Notes under the pieces: model-generated
What the model was told of the DNA's origin: nothing
What the model saw: only the letters and a program-made list of their open reading frames with translations
The model's database searches: none
Part shown: positions 1 through 5,980 of the stretch, piece by piece
Position numbering within the stretch: the first letter of the stretch is position 1
Layout: every line of letters starts with the position of its first letter
Translations under genes and position numbers: made by a program
DNA from: Actinomycetota bacterium
GTDB taxonomy: Bacteria; Actinomycetota; Actinomycetes; JACCUZ01
Length of the DNA: 11,301 nt
Direction: 5' to 3'
Assembly: GCA_030841195.1 (NCBI GenBank)
Contig: JAVEDA010000254.1
Location: forward strand, 1 to 11,301

Positions 1-1
1 G

Positions 2-286
2 ACGCCGATCGGCTGCGCGGGCATGCGCCGGCACGGCGACGGGACCGTGGAGGTCAAGCGGATGTTCGTCCGGGTCGAGCACCGCCGCCGCGGTCACGCC
101 CGGCGGCTGCTCGCGGCGCTGGAGGACAGGGCCCGGGCGCAGGGCTGCCGTCGGGTGGTGCTCGAGACCGGCCTGGCCCAGCCCGAGGCCATTGCGCTGT
201 ACACGTCGGCGGGCTACACCCCCATCGCGGGGTTCGGCCACTACAAGGACGCACCGCTGTCGCGGTCCTTCGCCCGCGACCTCTGA
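2..286 (+). CDS. GNAT family N-acetyltransferase, 3' portion (5' end outside the window)
   Basis: This is the C-terminal part of a GCN5-related acetyltransferase, which moves an acetyl group from acetyl-CoA to an amine. The reading frame is open from base 2 and reads TPIGCAG before the first in-window ATG at 23. That stretch is the usual GNAT strand preceding the EVKRMFVR strand, so the gene almost certainly starts upstream and the ATG at 23 is internal. The acetyl-CoA loop is visible as RRRGHARRLL, a form of the Q/RxxGxG/A motif. After it come the strand RVVLETG, the helix containing EAIALYTSAGYT (the typical C-terminal 'LY...GY' signature), and a short tail. It ends with TGA at 284-286. The substrate cannot be deduced. 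The family assignment is firm; the missing N-terminus is due to the window edge and not to gene decay. Confidence 0.88.
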   Translation, partial: TPIGCAGMRRHGDGTVEVKRMFVRVEHRRRGHARRLLAALEDRARAQGCRRVVLETGLAQPEAIALYTSAGYTPIAGFGHYKDAPLSRSFARDL

Positions 287-346
287 GGTCGGGCCGAGGA
301 TCCCTTCCGGAGACCTGTGACTGGCACTTACCGCTTCGGTTGTCCA

Positions 347-375
347 CAGCAGGCGTTCCCGCGGGAACGCTTCTG
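347..375. terminator. Strong inverted repeat, possible terminator or operator
   Basis: Bases 353-370 form a perfect 18-base palindrome, GCGTTCCCGCGGGAACGC. Pairing continues outward as G352.T371 and A351-T372, then CAG (347-349) with CTG (373-375) around a single bulged C350. It lies about 60 bases after the stop of the 5' GNAT gene and between two convergent genes, so a terminator without a U-tract is plausible. A protein-binding palindrome is the alternative. It is not the actinobacterial SOS box, in which the arms read GAAC then GTTC; here the order is reversed. The rest of 287-499 shows only a weak dyad (TGACCG at 418-423 with CGGTCA at 434-439) and no convincing gene. Confidence 0.45.
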
Positions 376-499
376 CCTCGCAACGGCAACTCCGGGTGGC
401 ATGCACGCAGATGATCTTGACCGACCTGTGTCGCGGTCATCAACGGATCTGAAGCGCGGTTCCTTGCCGGACGAACGATCGCGCAACTTCCCACTCATT

Positions 500-538
500 G
501 GAGCAAGTCCGGCCACCGGTAGGCCGGGAACCTGCTCC
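500..538 (-). terminator. Terminator-like hairpin after the minus-strand GNAT gene
   Basis: On the minus strand this segment begins two bases after the stop codon of the 541-1338 gene. GGAGCA (500-505) pairs with TGCTCC (533-538) and CCGGCC with GGCCGG around a seven-base loop. A G.U pair and two further pairs join the two helices, with a two-base bulge. That gives about a 15-bp GC-rich stem. There is no U-tract, which is common for actinobacterial terminators. Position and stability make it a good candidate for ending the GNAT transcript. Confidence 0.6.
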
Positions 539-540
539 GA

Positions 541-1338
541 TCATGAAGAAGCCGGTGCCCGCTCGGCCTGCAGCTGGGTCTCGGTGTCGTCGAAGCCGAC
601 CGAGCGGTAGATGCGCACCGCCAGGTAGTCGGGGTCGGCGACCATCACCAGCGTGGTGGCGCCGAGCTCGCCGAACCCGTACTCGCTGACGTGGTGCACC
701 AGCGTCCCCGCCAGTCCTCGGCCCCGGTACGCCGGGTCGGTCTCGACCAGCCGGAACCGGGCCAGTCCGGGGCCGGCCGTGGCGAGCCCCATCTGCGCGA
801 CGAGCCGGCCGTCGAGGAAGGCACCGAACCAGGCGCCCTGACCGGCCGTGCTGGTGGCCCGGTCGGTGGCGACCCGCCGGGACTCGAACGCCTCGTGGTC
901 CGGGTCGTCGTCGGTGGCGTTCGCGAGGATGCGGACCCGCAGGCTCTGGGCCCAGTCGTCCTCGGAGGTCAACCGGCGGTACTCCGCCTCGTCGTTGGGG
1001 CGGGGCGGAGGGTGCACCGAGGTCGCGGTCATCACGGTGGACGCGTCGATGTGGAGGCCCATGTCGGCGAACCCGGCCAGGTCCGACGCCCGGCCGACCG
1101 TCCCGTCCACGCCGAACGCCAGGTGGCGGGTGTCCGGGAAGGTGGCCGCGAACCGGTCCACCCACTGCTCGTGCTCGCCGGGCTGCGGCACCCGGTCGAG
1201 CAGCAGGAAGTTCCCCCACCAGAAGGTCGGGTTGTGCGGTGTCCGCACCACGATGTGGTCGCCGCGGTCCTCGACGGTGCTGCCGCCGAGCTGCAGCAGA
1301 GCGAGGTCGGTGCGGAAGGCGAGCGAGGTGACGTCCAC
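541..1338 (-). CDS. GNAT family N-acetyltransferase, 265 aa, with an extra N-terminal domain
   Basis: The product is predicted to acetylate an unknown amine using acetyl-CoA in the cytoplasm. The catalytic GNAT fold occupies the C-terminal half. A strand around residues 168-186 (AWFGAFLDGRLVAQMGL) and FRLVETDPAYRGRGLAGTLV carry the acetyl-CoA loop RGRGLAG at 205-211. A C-terminal DPDYLAVRIYRSVGF (235-249) matches the usual GNAT tail. Residues 1 to about 110 are separate and may be a degenerate GNAT-like half; WWGNFLLLDR is the most recognisable piece. The start is GTG 1338. No Shine-Dalgarno sequence precedes it, but TACTCT (1351-1346) lies exactly seven bases upstream, which suggests a leaderless mRNA. 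The reading frame stays open only to 1374 and offers no better start. It is divergent from the acyl-CoA oxidase gene, with 60 bases between the start codons. Confidence 0.87.
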   Translation of the reverse strand: MDVTSLAFRTDLALLQLGGSTVEDRGDHIVVRTPHNPTFWWGNFLLLDRVPQPGEHEQWVDRFAATFPDTRHLAFGVDGTVGRASDLAGFADMGLHIDASTVMTATSVHPPPRPNDEAEYRRLTSEDDWAQSLRVRILANATDDDPDHEAFESRRVATDRATSTAGQGAWFGAFLDGRLVAQMGLATAGPGLARFRLVETDPAYRGRGLAGTLVHHVSEYGFGELGATTLVMVADPDYLAVRIYRSVGFDDTETQLQAERAPASS

Positions 1339-1345
1339 CCGCAGG

Positions 1346-1351
1346 AGAGTA
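1346..1351 (-). promoter_or_regulatory. -10 element for a leaderless transcript of the GNAT gene
   Basis: The minus strand reads TACTCT here, matching the TANNNT pattern of actinobacterial housekeeping -10 boxes. Seven bases separate it from the GTG at 1338, so transcription would be expected to begin at or next to the start codon. No clear -35 hexamer is visible 16-18 bases further upstream. The absence of a ribosome-binding site before this GTG supports the reading. Confidence 0.5.
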
Positions 1352-1373
1352 GGGAACCCGACGCATGAACGTA

Positions 1374-1389
1374 GTTACCGACGGGTAAC
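1374..1389. promoter_or_regulatory. Palindromic operator candidate, GTTACC-N4-GGTAAC
   Basis: A perfect inverted repeat with six-base arms (1374-1379 and 1384-1389) around GACG sits in the 60-base divergent gap. It overlaps the proposed -10 of the acyl-CoA oxidase gene and lies 36-51 bases upstream of the GNAT start. Size, symmetry and placement fit a dimeric repressor such as a TetR-family regulator, which often controls acyl-CoA metabolism genes in Actinobacteria. No regulator gene is present in the window, so the cognate protein is unknown. Confidence 0.55.
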
Positions 1390-1391
1390 AT
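1386..1391 (+). promoter_or_regulatory. -10 element for a leaderless transcript of the acyl-CoA oxidase gene
   Basis: TAACAT matches TANNNT and is followed by exactly seven bases and then the ATG at 1399. No Shine-Dalgarno sequence is present between the box and the ATG, and no good -35 is seen. The first four bases of the box lie inside the right arm of the palindrome at 1374-1389, so a bound repressor would block the promoter. Confidence 0.55.
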
Positions 1392-1398
1392 AACGGCC

Positions 1399-3348
1399 AT
1401 GGATCACGAGCAGGTAGGCCCGGTGGACCTCGACGACCTGCGCCGGGTGGTCGACGGGCGCTGGGCCCACGTGCGCGGGATCGTGCGCCGGGAGGTGCCC
1501 GCCGAGTGGTGCCGGCCGGCCGTCGACACCGATCCGGCGCTCCTGCGGGCAGAGACCCTGAAGCGGGCCCGTGCCCTCGCGGCCACCGGCCTGCCCCGGC
1601 GGGGCTTCGCCAAGGCCTACGGCGGCGAGGACGACATCGGCGGCTCGCTCACCGCCTTCGAGATGCTCGGTCTGGTCGACCTCAACCTGATGGTGAAGGC
1701 GGGCGTGCAGTGGGGCCTGTTCGGCGCCGCGCTGCAGGCGCTGGGCACGTCGTCGCACCACGAGCGCTACCTGCCGTCGATGATGACTCTCGACCTGCCC
1801 GGCTGCTTCGCGATGACCGAGACCGGCCACGGGTCGGACGTGCAGTCGCTGCGCACGACCGCGACCTACGACCCGGCGCGCGAGGAGTTCGTCGTCTCCA
1901 CGACGGACGACGAGGCGCGCAAGGACTACATCGGCAACGCGGCTGTCGACGGCCGGGTTGCCGTCGTGTTCGCCCAGCTCGTGACCGGCGGCGAGAGCCA
2001 GGGTGTGCACGCCCTGGTCGTGCCGATCCGCGACGAGGCGGGCCGGCCGTGCCCGGGAGTGCGGATCGAGGACTGCGGGCTCAAGGGTGGCCTCAACGGC
2101 GTCGACAACGGCCGGCTCTGGTTCGACGGTGTGCGGGTGCCGCGGGAGGCGCTGCTGGACCGCTACGGCCAGGTCGCGGCCGACGGGACCTACAGCAGCC
2201 CGATCGAGAACAGGTCGCGGCGCTTCTTCACCATGCTCGGAGCGCTCGTCCGGGGCCGGGTCAGCGTCGGCGGTGCGGCGGCCGGAGCAGCCCAGGTGGC
2301 TCTCGCCATCGCGGTCGAGCACGGCGAGAGCCGGCGGCAGTTCGCCCGCCCCGGCACTGACGGCGAGGTCACTGTGCTCGACTACCTGACCCACCAGCGG
2401 CGACTGCTGCCGGCGCTGGCGACGTCGTACGCGCTGCACTTCGCCCAGGGTGAGCTCGTCTCCGACCTGCACGACGTGCAGACCGGAGGCACCACCGACG
2501 ACGAACGGCAGCGCGAGCTCGAGTCGCGGGCTGCGGGGCTCAAGGCGATCAGCACCTGGCACGCCACGGCGACGATCCAGACCTGTCGCGAGGCCTGCGG
2601 CGGCGCCGGTTACCTGGCCGTCAACCGGTTGGTGGGGCTGAAGGCCGACAGCGACGTCTTCACCACGTTCGAGGGCGACAACACGGTCCTCATGCAGCTG
2701 GTGGCACGGTCGATGCTCACCAGCTACCGCGACCACGTCGGCGACCTCGACACCCTCGGCACGGTGCGCTTCCTGGCCGAACAGGTCAAGGAGACGCTGC
2801 TGGAGCGGACCTCGGCCCGCGGCCTGGTCGACCGGCTGGCCACCGCCGCGCCAGGGCGCGACGAGGACGCCAACCTGCTCGACCGGGAGTGGCAGCGCGA
2901 GCTGTTCGCCTGGCGGGAGTCACATGTGGTGGCCGGACTAGCCCGTCGGCTGCGCCGGGTGTCCACGAGTGACGGCGCGGCGGCCTTCGAGGCGGTGAAC
3001 CGCGTGCAGGCGCACTCCCTGCGCGCCGCACACGCGCACGTGCACCGCCTGGTCTTGGAGGCGTTCGTCGCGGCTATCGACAACTGCACCTCCGACGCGA
3101 CACGTGCCTTGCTAAGCCGTGCCTGCGACCTGTACGTCCTGTCCGAGGTCGAGGCCGACCGGGGCTGGTTCCTCGAGCACGGTCGGCTGACCCCCGCCGG
3201 GTCGAAGGCGGTCGGCCGCGCGGTCGACGACCTCTGCCGCGAGCTCCGGCCGCACGCGCGCACGCTGGTCGCGGGGCTGGGCGTGCCGCCCGCCTGGCTG
3301 GGTGCCGAGCTGGCCGGGTCGGCTCAGCCGAGCCGCTCGTCGACGTAG
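1399..3348 (+). CDS. Acyl-CoA oxidase (peroxisomal ACOX type), 649 aa
   Basis: Predicted FAD-dependent acyl-CoA oxidase (EC 1.3.3.6 type). It would catalyse the first step of beta-oxidation, acyl-CoA to trans-2-enoyl-CoA, passing electrons to O2 to form H2O2. The length is close to eukaryotic ACOX proteins (about 660 aa) and far above ordinary acyl-CoA dehydrogenases (about 380-400). The N-terminal helical domain is followed by CFAMTETGHGSD (136-147), the flavin/substrate strand typical of the family. CREACGGAGYL (396-406) and TTFEGDNTVLMQLVAR (422-437) follow; E425 corresponds to the catalytic glutamate of ACOX enzymes. Residues from about 450 to the end form the extra C-terminal ACOX domain. 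No export signal is seen. The ATG start is supported by a -10 box seven bases upstream. Use of O2 as acceptor is inferred from family membership. The last 25 bases overlap the end of the convergent antiporter gene. Confidence 0.9.
   Translation: MDHEQVGPVDLDDLRRVVDGRWAHVRGIVRREVPAEWCRPAVDTDPALLRAETLKRARALAATGLPRRGFAKAYGGEDDIGGSLTAFEMLGLVDLNLMVKAGVQWGLFGAALQALGTSSHHERYLPSMMTLDLPGCFAMTETGHGSDVQSLRTTATYDPAREEFVVSTTDDEARKDYIGNAAVDGRVAVVFAQLVTGGESQGVHALVVPIRDEAGRPCPGVRIEDCGLKGGLNGVDNGRLWFDGVRVPREALLDRYGQVAADGTYSSPIENRSRRFFTMLGALVRGRVSVGGAAAGAAQVALAIAVEHGESRRQFARPGTDGEVTVLDYLTHQRRLLPALATSYALHFAQGELVSDLHDVQTGGTTDDERQRELESRAAGLKAISTWHATATIQTCREACGGAGYLAVNRLVGLKADSDVFTTFEGDNTVLMQLVARSMLTSYRDHVGDLDTLGTVRFLAEQVKETLLERTSARGLVDRLATAAPGRDEDANLLDREWQRELFAWRESHVVAGLARRLRRVSTSDGAAAFEAVNRVQAHSLRAAHAHVHRLVLEAFVAAIDNCTSDATRALLSRACDLYVLSEVEADRGWFLEHGRLTPAGSKAVGRAVDDLCRELRPHARTLVAGLGVPPAWLGAELAGSAQPSRSST
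3320..3335. terminator. Small hairpin inside the convergent gene overlap
   Basis: CGGCTC (3320-3325) pairs with GAGCCG (3330-3335) around the four-base loop AGCC. It lies where the oxidase and antiporter genes overlap and could act as a bidirectional terminator. It is short, has no U-tract and lies partly in coding sequence, so it may be chance in GC-rich DNA. Confidence 0.25.
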
Positions 3349-5189
3349 CACCAGCGCCAGGCCTCGCCGGTCTCGAAGCTGCGCATCACCGGGTCACCGG
3401 TCTCGTGGAAGTGCCCGGAGGCGTGCCGCTCGGGCGAGGAGTCGCAGCAGCCGACGTGGCCGCAGGTGAGGCACAGGCGCAGGTGCACCCAGCGGGTGCC
3501 GTCCCGCAGGCACTCCTCGCAGCCCTCCGGCGTGTTCGGCCGGACCGAGACCGGCGCCTCCTTGAGGTGCTGGCAGCCGACCCGGTCGGTGCGGGCTACC
3601 AGCTCGCGCTCGACCGTGCTGCCCTTGTCCTCCAGCCGGTCGAGCAGCGACTCCTCGGCGTCGAGCAGGTTCATGACGTCGCGCAGCACCTCGTCGTCCA
3701 CCTTGCCGCTGTCGCGCGCCTTGAGCACCACGTCGCGTTCGGCGTGCAGCATCTCCTGCCGAAGCCGGCGGTAGCTCTCGCTGGGCGTCTCGTCGTCGCT
3801 CGGGGCGCCCAGCCGCTCCCACGCGGCGTCGGCCCGGCTGCGGGCCCGCTCCTCGAGCCGCTCGATCACCGCAGGATCGTCACCCTCGGCCTTGAGCTCG
3901 TCCAGCCGGGCCAGGCCGGCCCTGGTGGCCTTGGACAGCAGGGCGGCTTCCTCCAGCGCGTCCTCGGCCGGGTCCGGACCGGGCAGGTCCAACCGGCGTA
4001 CCAGCCAGGGCAGCGTGGTGCCGTTGACCAGCAGCGTGCCCCCCACGACGGCGAACGCCGCGAGGATCAGCACGTCCCGCCGCGGCGTCTCCTCCGGCAG
4101 CACGAACGCGGCGGCCAGGGTCACGACGCCGCGCATGCCGGCCCACGAGGTCAGGGTGGCGGCGCTCCAGCTCCATGCGTTCGCGCGCATTGTGGCTGTG
4201 CCGTAGTGGTAGGCGGCGGTGGCGCCGAACACCCAGACGATCCGGGTCAGCAGGGTCGCCAGCAGCACGACCGCGCAGATGACCGCGAGCCGGGGTGACG
4301 TGAGGTTGCCCTCGGTGGCGTTCTGCACGACGGTCCGCAGCTGGAGCCCGATGAGCAGGAAGACGGCGTTCTCCAGGACAAAGGTGATGGTGCGCCAGTT
4401 GGTCTGCTCGGCCAGCCGGGACGACGCCGACTGCAGCGCCGGTGCCTTGTGCCCGAGCAGGAGGCCGACGATGACGACGGCGAGCACCCCGCTGGCATTC
4501 ACGGCTTCGGCTGCCAGGTAGGTGAGGAACGGCGCGACAAGCGAGAGGGTCGTGTCGAGGACCGGATCCTCTACTCGCTTGCGGGCCATCGCCAGCACTG
4601 CTGCCATGGCCAGCCCGACCACGATGCCGCCGCCGGCGGCCAGGACGAACCTCCCGCCGACCTCAAGGACGCTGACGGAGGCGAGGATCGCCGCCGTCGT
4701 GGTGCGCAGCGCCACCAGGGCGGTGGCGTCGTTGAGCAGGCTCTCGCCCTCGAGGATCGCGACGATCCGGCGCGGCATGCCCACCTTGCGGGCGATCGTC
4801 GTCGCGGCCACGGCGTCCGGTGGGGAGACCACGGCACCGAGTGCGAAGGCTCCGGCCGGCGAGACCCCAGGGATCACCGCCCAGGCCACCAGGCCGACCA
4901 GCACGGTCGTGAACGCCACCGCGCCGACGGCCATGATGCCGATCGCCTGCCGGTTCGCGCGCACGTCGACCAGCGAGGTGCGCAGCGCGGCCGCGTAGAG
5001 CAGGGGTGGCAGGAAGCCGATGAGCACGATGTCGGGGTCGATCCGGTAGTCGGGCACACCCGGGACCAGCGACGCGACGAGCCCGACGACCACGAGGACC
5101 AGCGGTGCGGAGAAGCCGAGGCGTCGCGCTGCCGCAGCGACCACGGCGACGGCAACGACCAGCGCCAGGATCTGGAGGGCTTCACTCAT
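3324..5189 (-). CDS. Na+/H+ antiporter (CPA1 type) fused to a C-terminal UBP-type zinc finger, 621 aa
   Basis: Predicted membrane cation:proton exchanger used in pH and sodium homeostasis. Residues 1 to about 400 contain around twelve hydrophobic segments. The transport-core signatures are SPPDA (122-126), EGESLLND (147-154, with the N153-D154 pair expected to bind the ion) and GMRG (351-354). A charged, probably coiled-coil cytoplasmic segment spans about 405-535. Residues 539-616 form a ZnF-UBP domain with C539, H541, C557, C560, C573, C576, C581, H589, H593, H595 and a final WCYVDE. In eukaryotes such fingers bind the C-terminal tail of ubiquitin. Here the usual CGR after the second pair is CCD, so that pocket is probably altered. 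The ATG start has GAGGTGA six bases upstream. It is the third gene after Ku and the flavoprotein, 51 bases after the latter. Antiporter function is firm; the finger's role is unknown. Confidence 0.9.
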   Translation of the reverse strand: MSEALQILALVVAVAVVAAAARRLGFSAPLVLVVVGLVASLVPGVPDYRIDPDIVLIGFLPPLLYAAALRTSLVDVRANRQAIGIMAVGAVAFTTVLVGLVAWAVIPGVSPAGAFALGAVVSPPDAVAATTIARKVGMPRRIVAILEGESLLNDATALVALRTTTAAILASVSVLEVGGRFVLAAGGGIVVGLAMAAVLAMARKRVEDPVLDTTLSLVAPFLTYLAAEAVNASGVLAVVIVGLLLGHKAPALQSASSRLAEQTNWRTITFVLENAVFLLIGLQLRTVVQNATEGNLTSPRLAVICAVVLLATLLTRIVWVFGATAAYHYGTATMRANAWSWSAATLTSWAGMRGVVTLAAAFVLPEETPRRDVLILAAFAVVGGTLLVNGTTLPWLVRRLDLPGPDPAEDALEEAALLSKATRAGLARLDELKAEGDDPAVIERLEERARSRADAAWERLGAPSDDETPSESYRRLRQEMLHAERDVVLKARDSGKVDDEVLRDVMNLLDAEESLLDRLEDKGSTVERELVARTDRVGCQHLKEAPVSVRPNTPEGCEECLRDGTRWVHLRLCLTCGHVGCCDSSPERHASGHFHETGDPVMRSFETGEAWRWCYVDERLG

Positions 5190-5192
5190 TGG

Positions 5193-5235
5193 TCACCTCA
5201 GCACCCTGGATACCTCGAGGATTCCCGTGGCTGAG
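5193..5235 (-). promoter_or_regulatory. Antiporter ribosome-binding site within a possible stem-loop
   Basis: The antiporter ribosome-binding site GAGGTGA occupies 5199-5193 on the minus strand. CTCAGCAC (5197-5204) can pair with GTGGCTGAG (5227-5235) with one bulged base, forming a stem in the 51-base gap after the flavoprotein gene. It could weaken downstream transcription or hide part of the ribosome-binding site. The base pairing is seen; a regulatory role is inference. Confidence 0.3.
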
Positions 5236-5240
5236 CGGAG

Positions 5241-5954
5241 TCAGCGGTACTCCGGATTCGGGTGGTCGAATCGCGCCCCCGCGTCCCAGGCGGTGCGCTG
5301 GTTGCCGTACGCCGGGACGCCACCGGCGTTCTTGAGCAGCCGTGCCAGGTGCAACAGGTTCCACGTCATGAAGGTCGTGTTCCGGCGGGTGAACTCGTTG
5401 TCCGGGCCTCCGGACCCGTCGTCCAGGTAGCTGGGACCCGGTCCGGCCTCGCCGATCCAGCCCGCGTCCGCTTGGGGTGGGATGGTGCACCCGAGGTGCT
5501 GCAGCGAGTACAGGACGTTCATGGCCACGTGCTTGATGCCGTCCTCGTTGCCCGTGACGATCACGGCGCCGACCTTGCCGTAGTAGGCGTACTGGCCCTG
5601 GTCGTTGAGCTCGCTGCTGTTGCCGTAGAGCCGCTCGATCACGCGGGTGCAGACGCTGCTCTTGTCGCCCAGCCAGATCGGGGTGGCCACCACCAGGATG
5701 TCCGCGGCCTTGACGGTCGCATAGATCGCGGGCCAGTCGTCACGGGCGAAGCCGTGCTGGCGCATGTCCGGCTGCACACCCGGCGCCAGCTCGTGGTCGA
5801 CAGCCCTGACCTCGTCGACATGCACGCCGTGCGCGCGCATGATCGCGATGCTGTTGGCGGCGAGGCCGGCCGTGTTCGACACCTCGGGGGAGCGCTTCAG
5901 GGTGCAGTTGAGGAAGAGCGCGCGGAGGTCCCCGAAGTCGTCGCTGTCGGACAT
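5241..5954 (-). CDS. Flavodoxin-fold NAD(P)H-dependent FMN oxidoreductase, 237 aa
   Basis: Predicted cytoplasmic flavoprotein of the NADPH-dependent FMN reductase / flavodoxin-like group, using FMN to pass electrons from NAD(P)H to an unknown acceptor. After a short acidic N-terminus comes the first strand RALFLNCTLKRS and the phosphate-binding loop ending SNTAG (about 16-30), the variant expected for FMN phosphate. ATPIWLGDKSS (90-100) and TGNEDG (134-139) match the second and third FMN-contacting loops. The C-terminal part (180-237) is rich in Asn, Trp and Pro and is not diagnostic. The start ATG 5954 has GGAAGG at 5966-5961 with good spacing. Ku ends only 26 bases upstream on the same strand, so the two are probably co-transcribed. 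The substrate is not deducible. Flavin-fold assignment is confident; quinone or nitro reduction would be guesswork. Confidence 0.85.
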   Translation of the reverse strand: MSDSDDFGDLRALFLNCTLKRSPEVSNTAGLAANSIAIMRAHGVHVDEVRAVDHELAPGVQPDMRQHGFARDDWPAIYATVKAADILVVATPIWLGDKSSVCTRVIERLYGNSSELNDQGQYAYYGKVGAVIVTGNEDGIKHVAMNVLYSLQHLGCTIPPQADAGWIGEAGPGPSYLDDGSGGPDNEFTRRNTTFMTWNLLHLARLLKNAGGVPAYGNQRTAWDAGARFDHPNPEYR

Positions 5955-5980
5955 GGCTGACCTTCCGGTGTCGAGTCGTG

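Noticed and set aside
353..370. SOS (LexA) box
   Set aside because: The actinobacterial LexA site has GAAC then GTTC. Here the arms are GTTC then GAAC, the inverse order.
317..610. 97-codon plus frame in the gap after the first GNAT gene
   Set aside because: It crosses two hairpins and runs into the end of the minus GNAT gene, with no motif and no good ribosome-binding site.
1375..2736. 453-codon open frame on the minus strand inside the acyl-CoA oxidase gene
   Set aside because: The plus strand encodes a full-length oxidase with clear motifs. The minus translation is Arg/Val/Gly/His-rich with no domain, as expected from GC-rich third positions.
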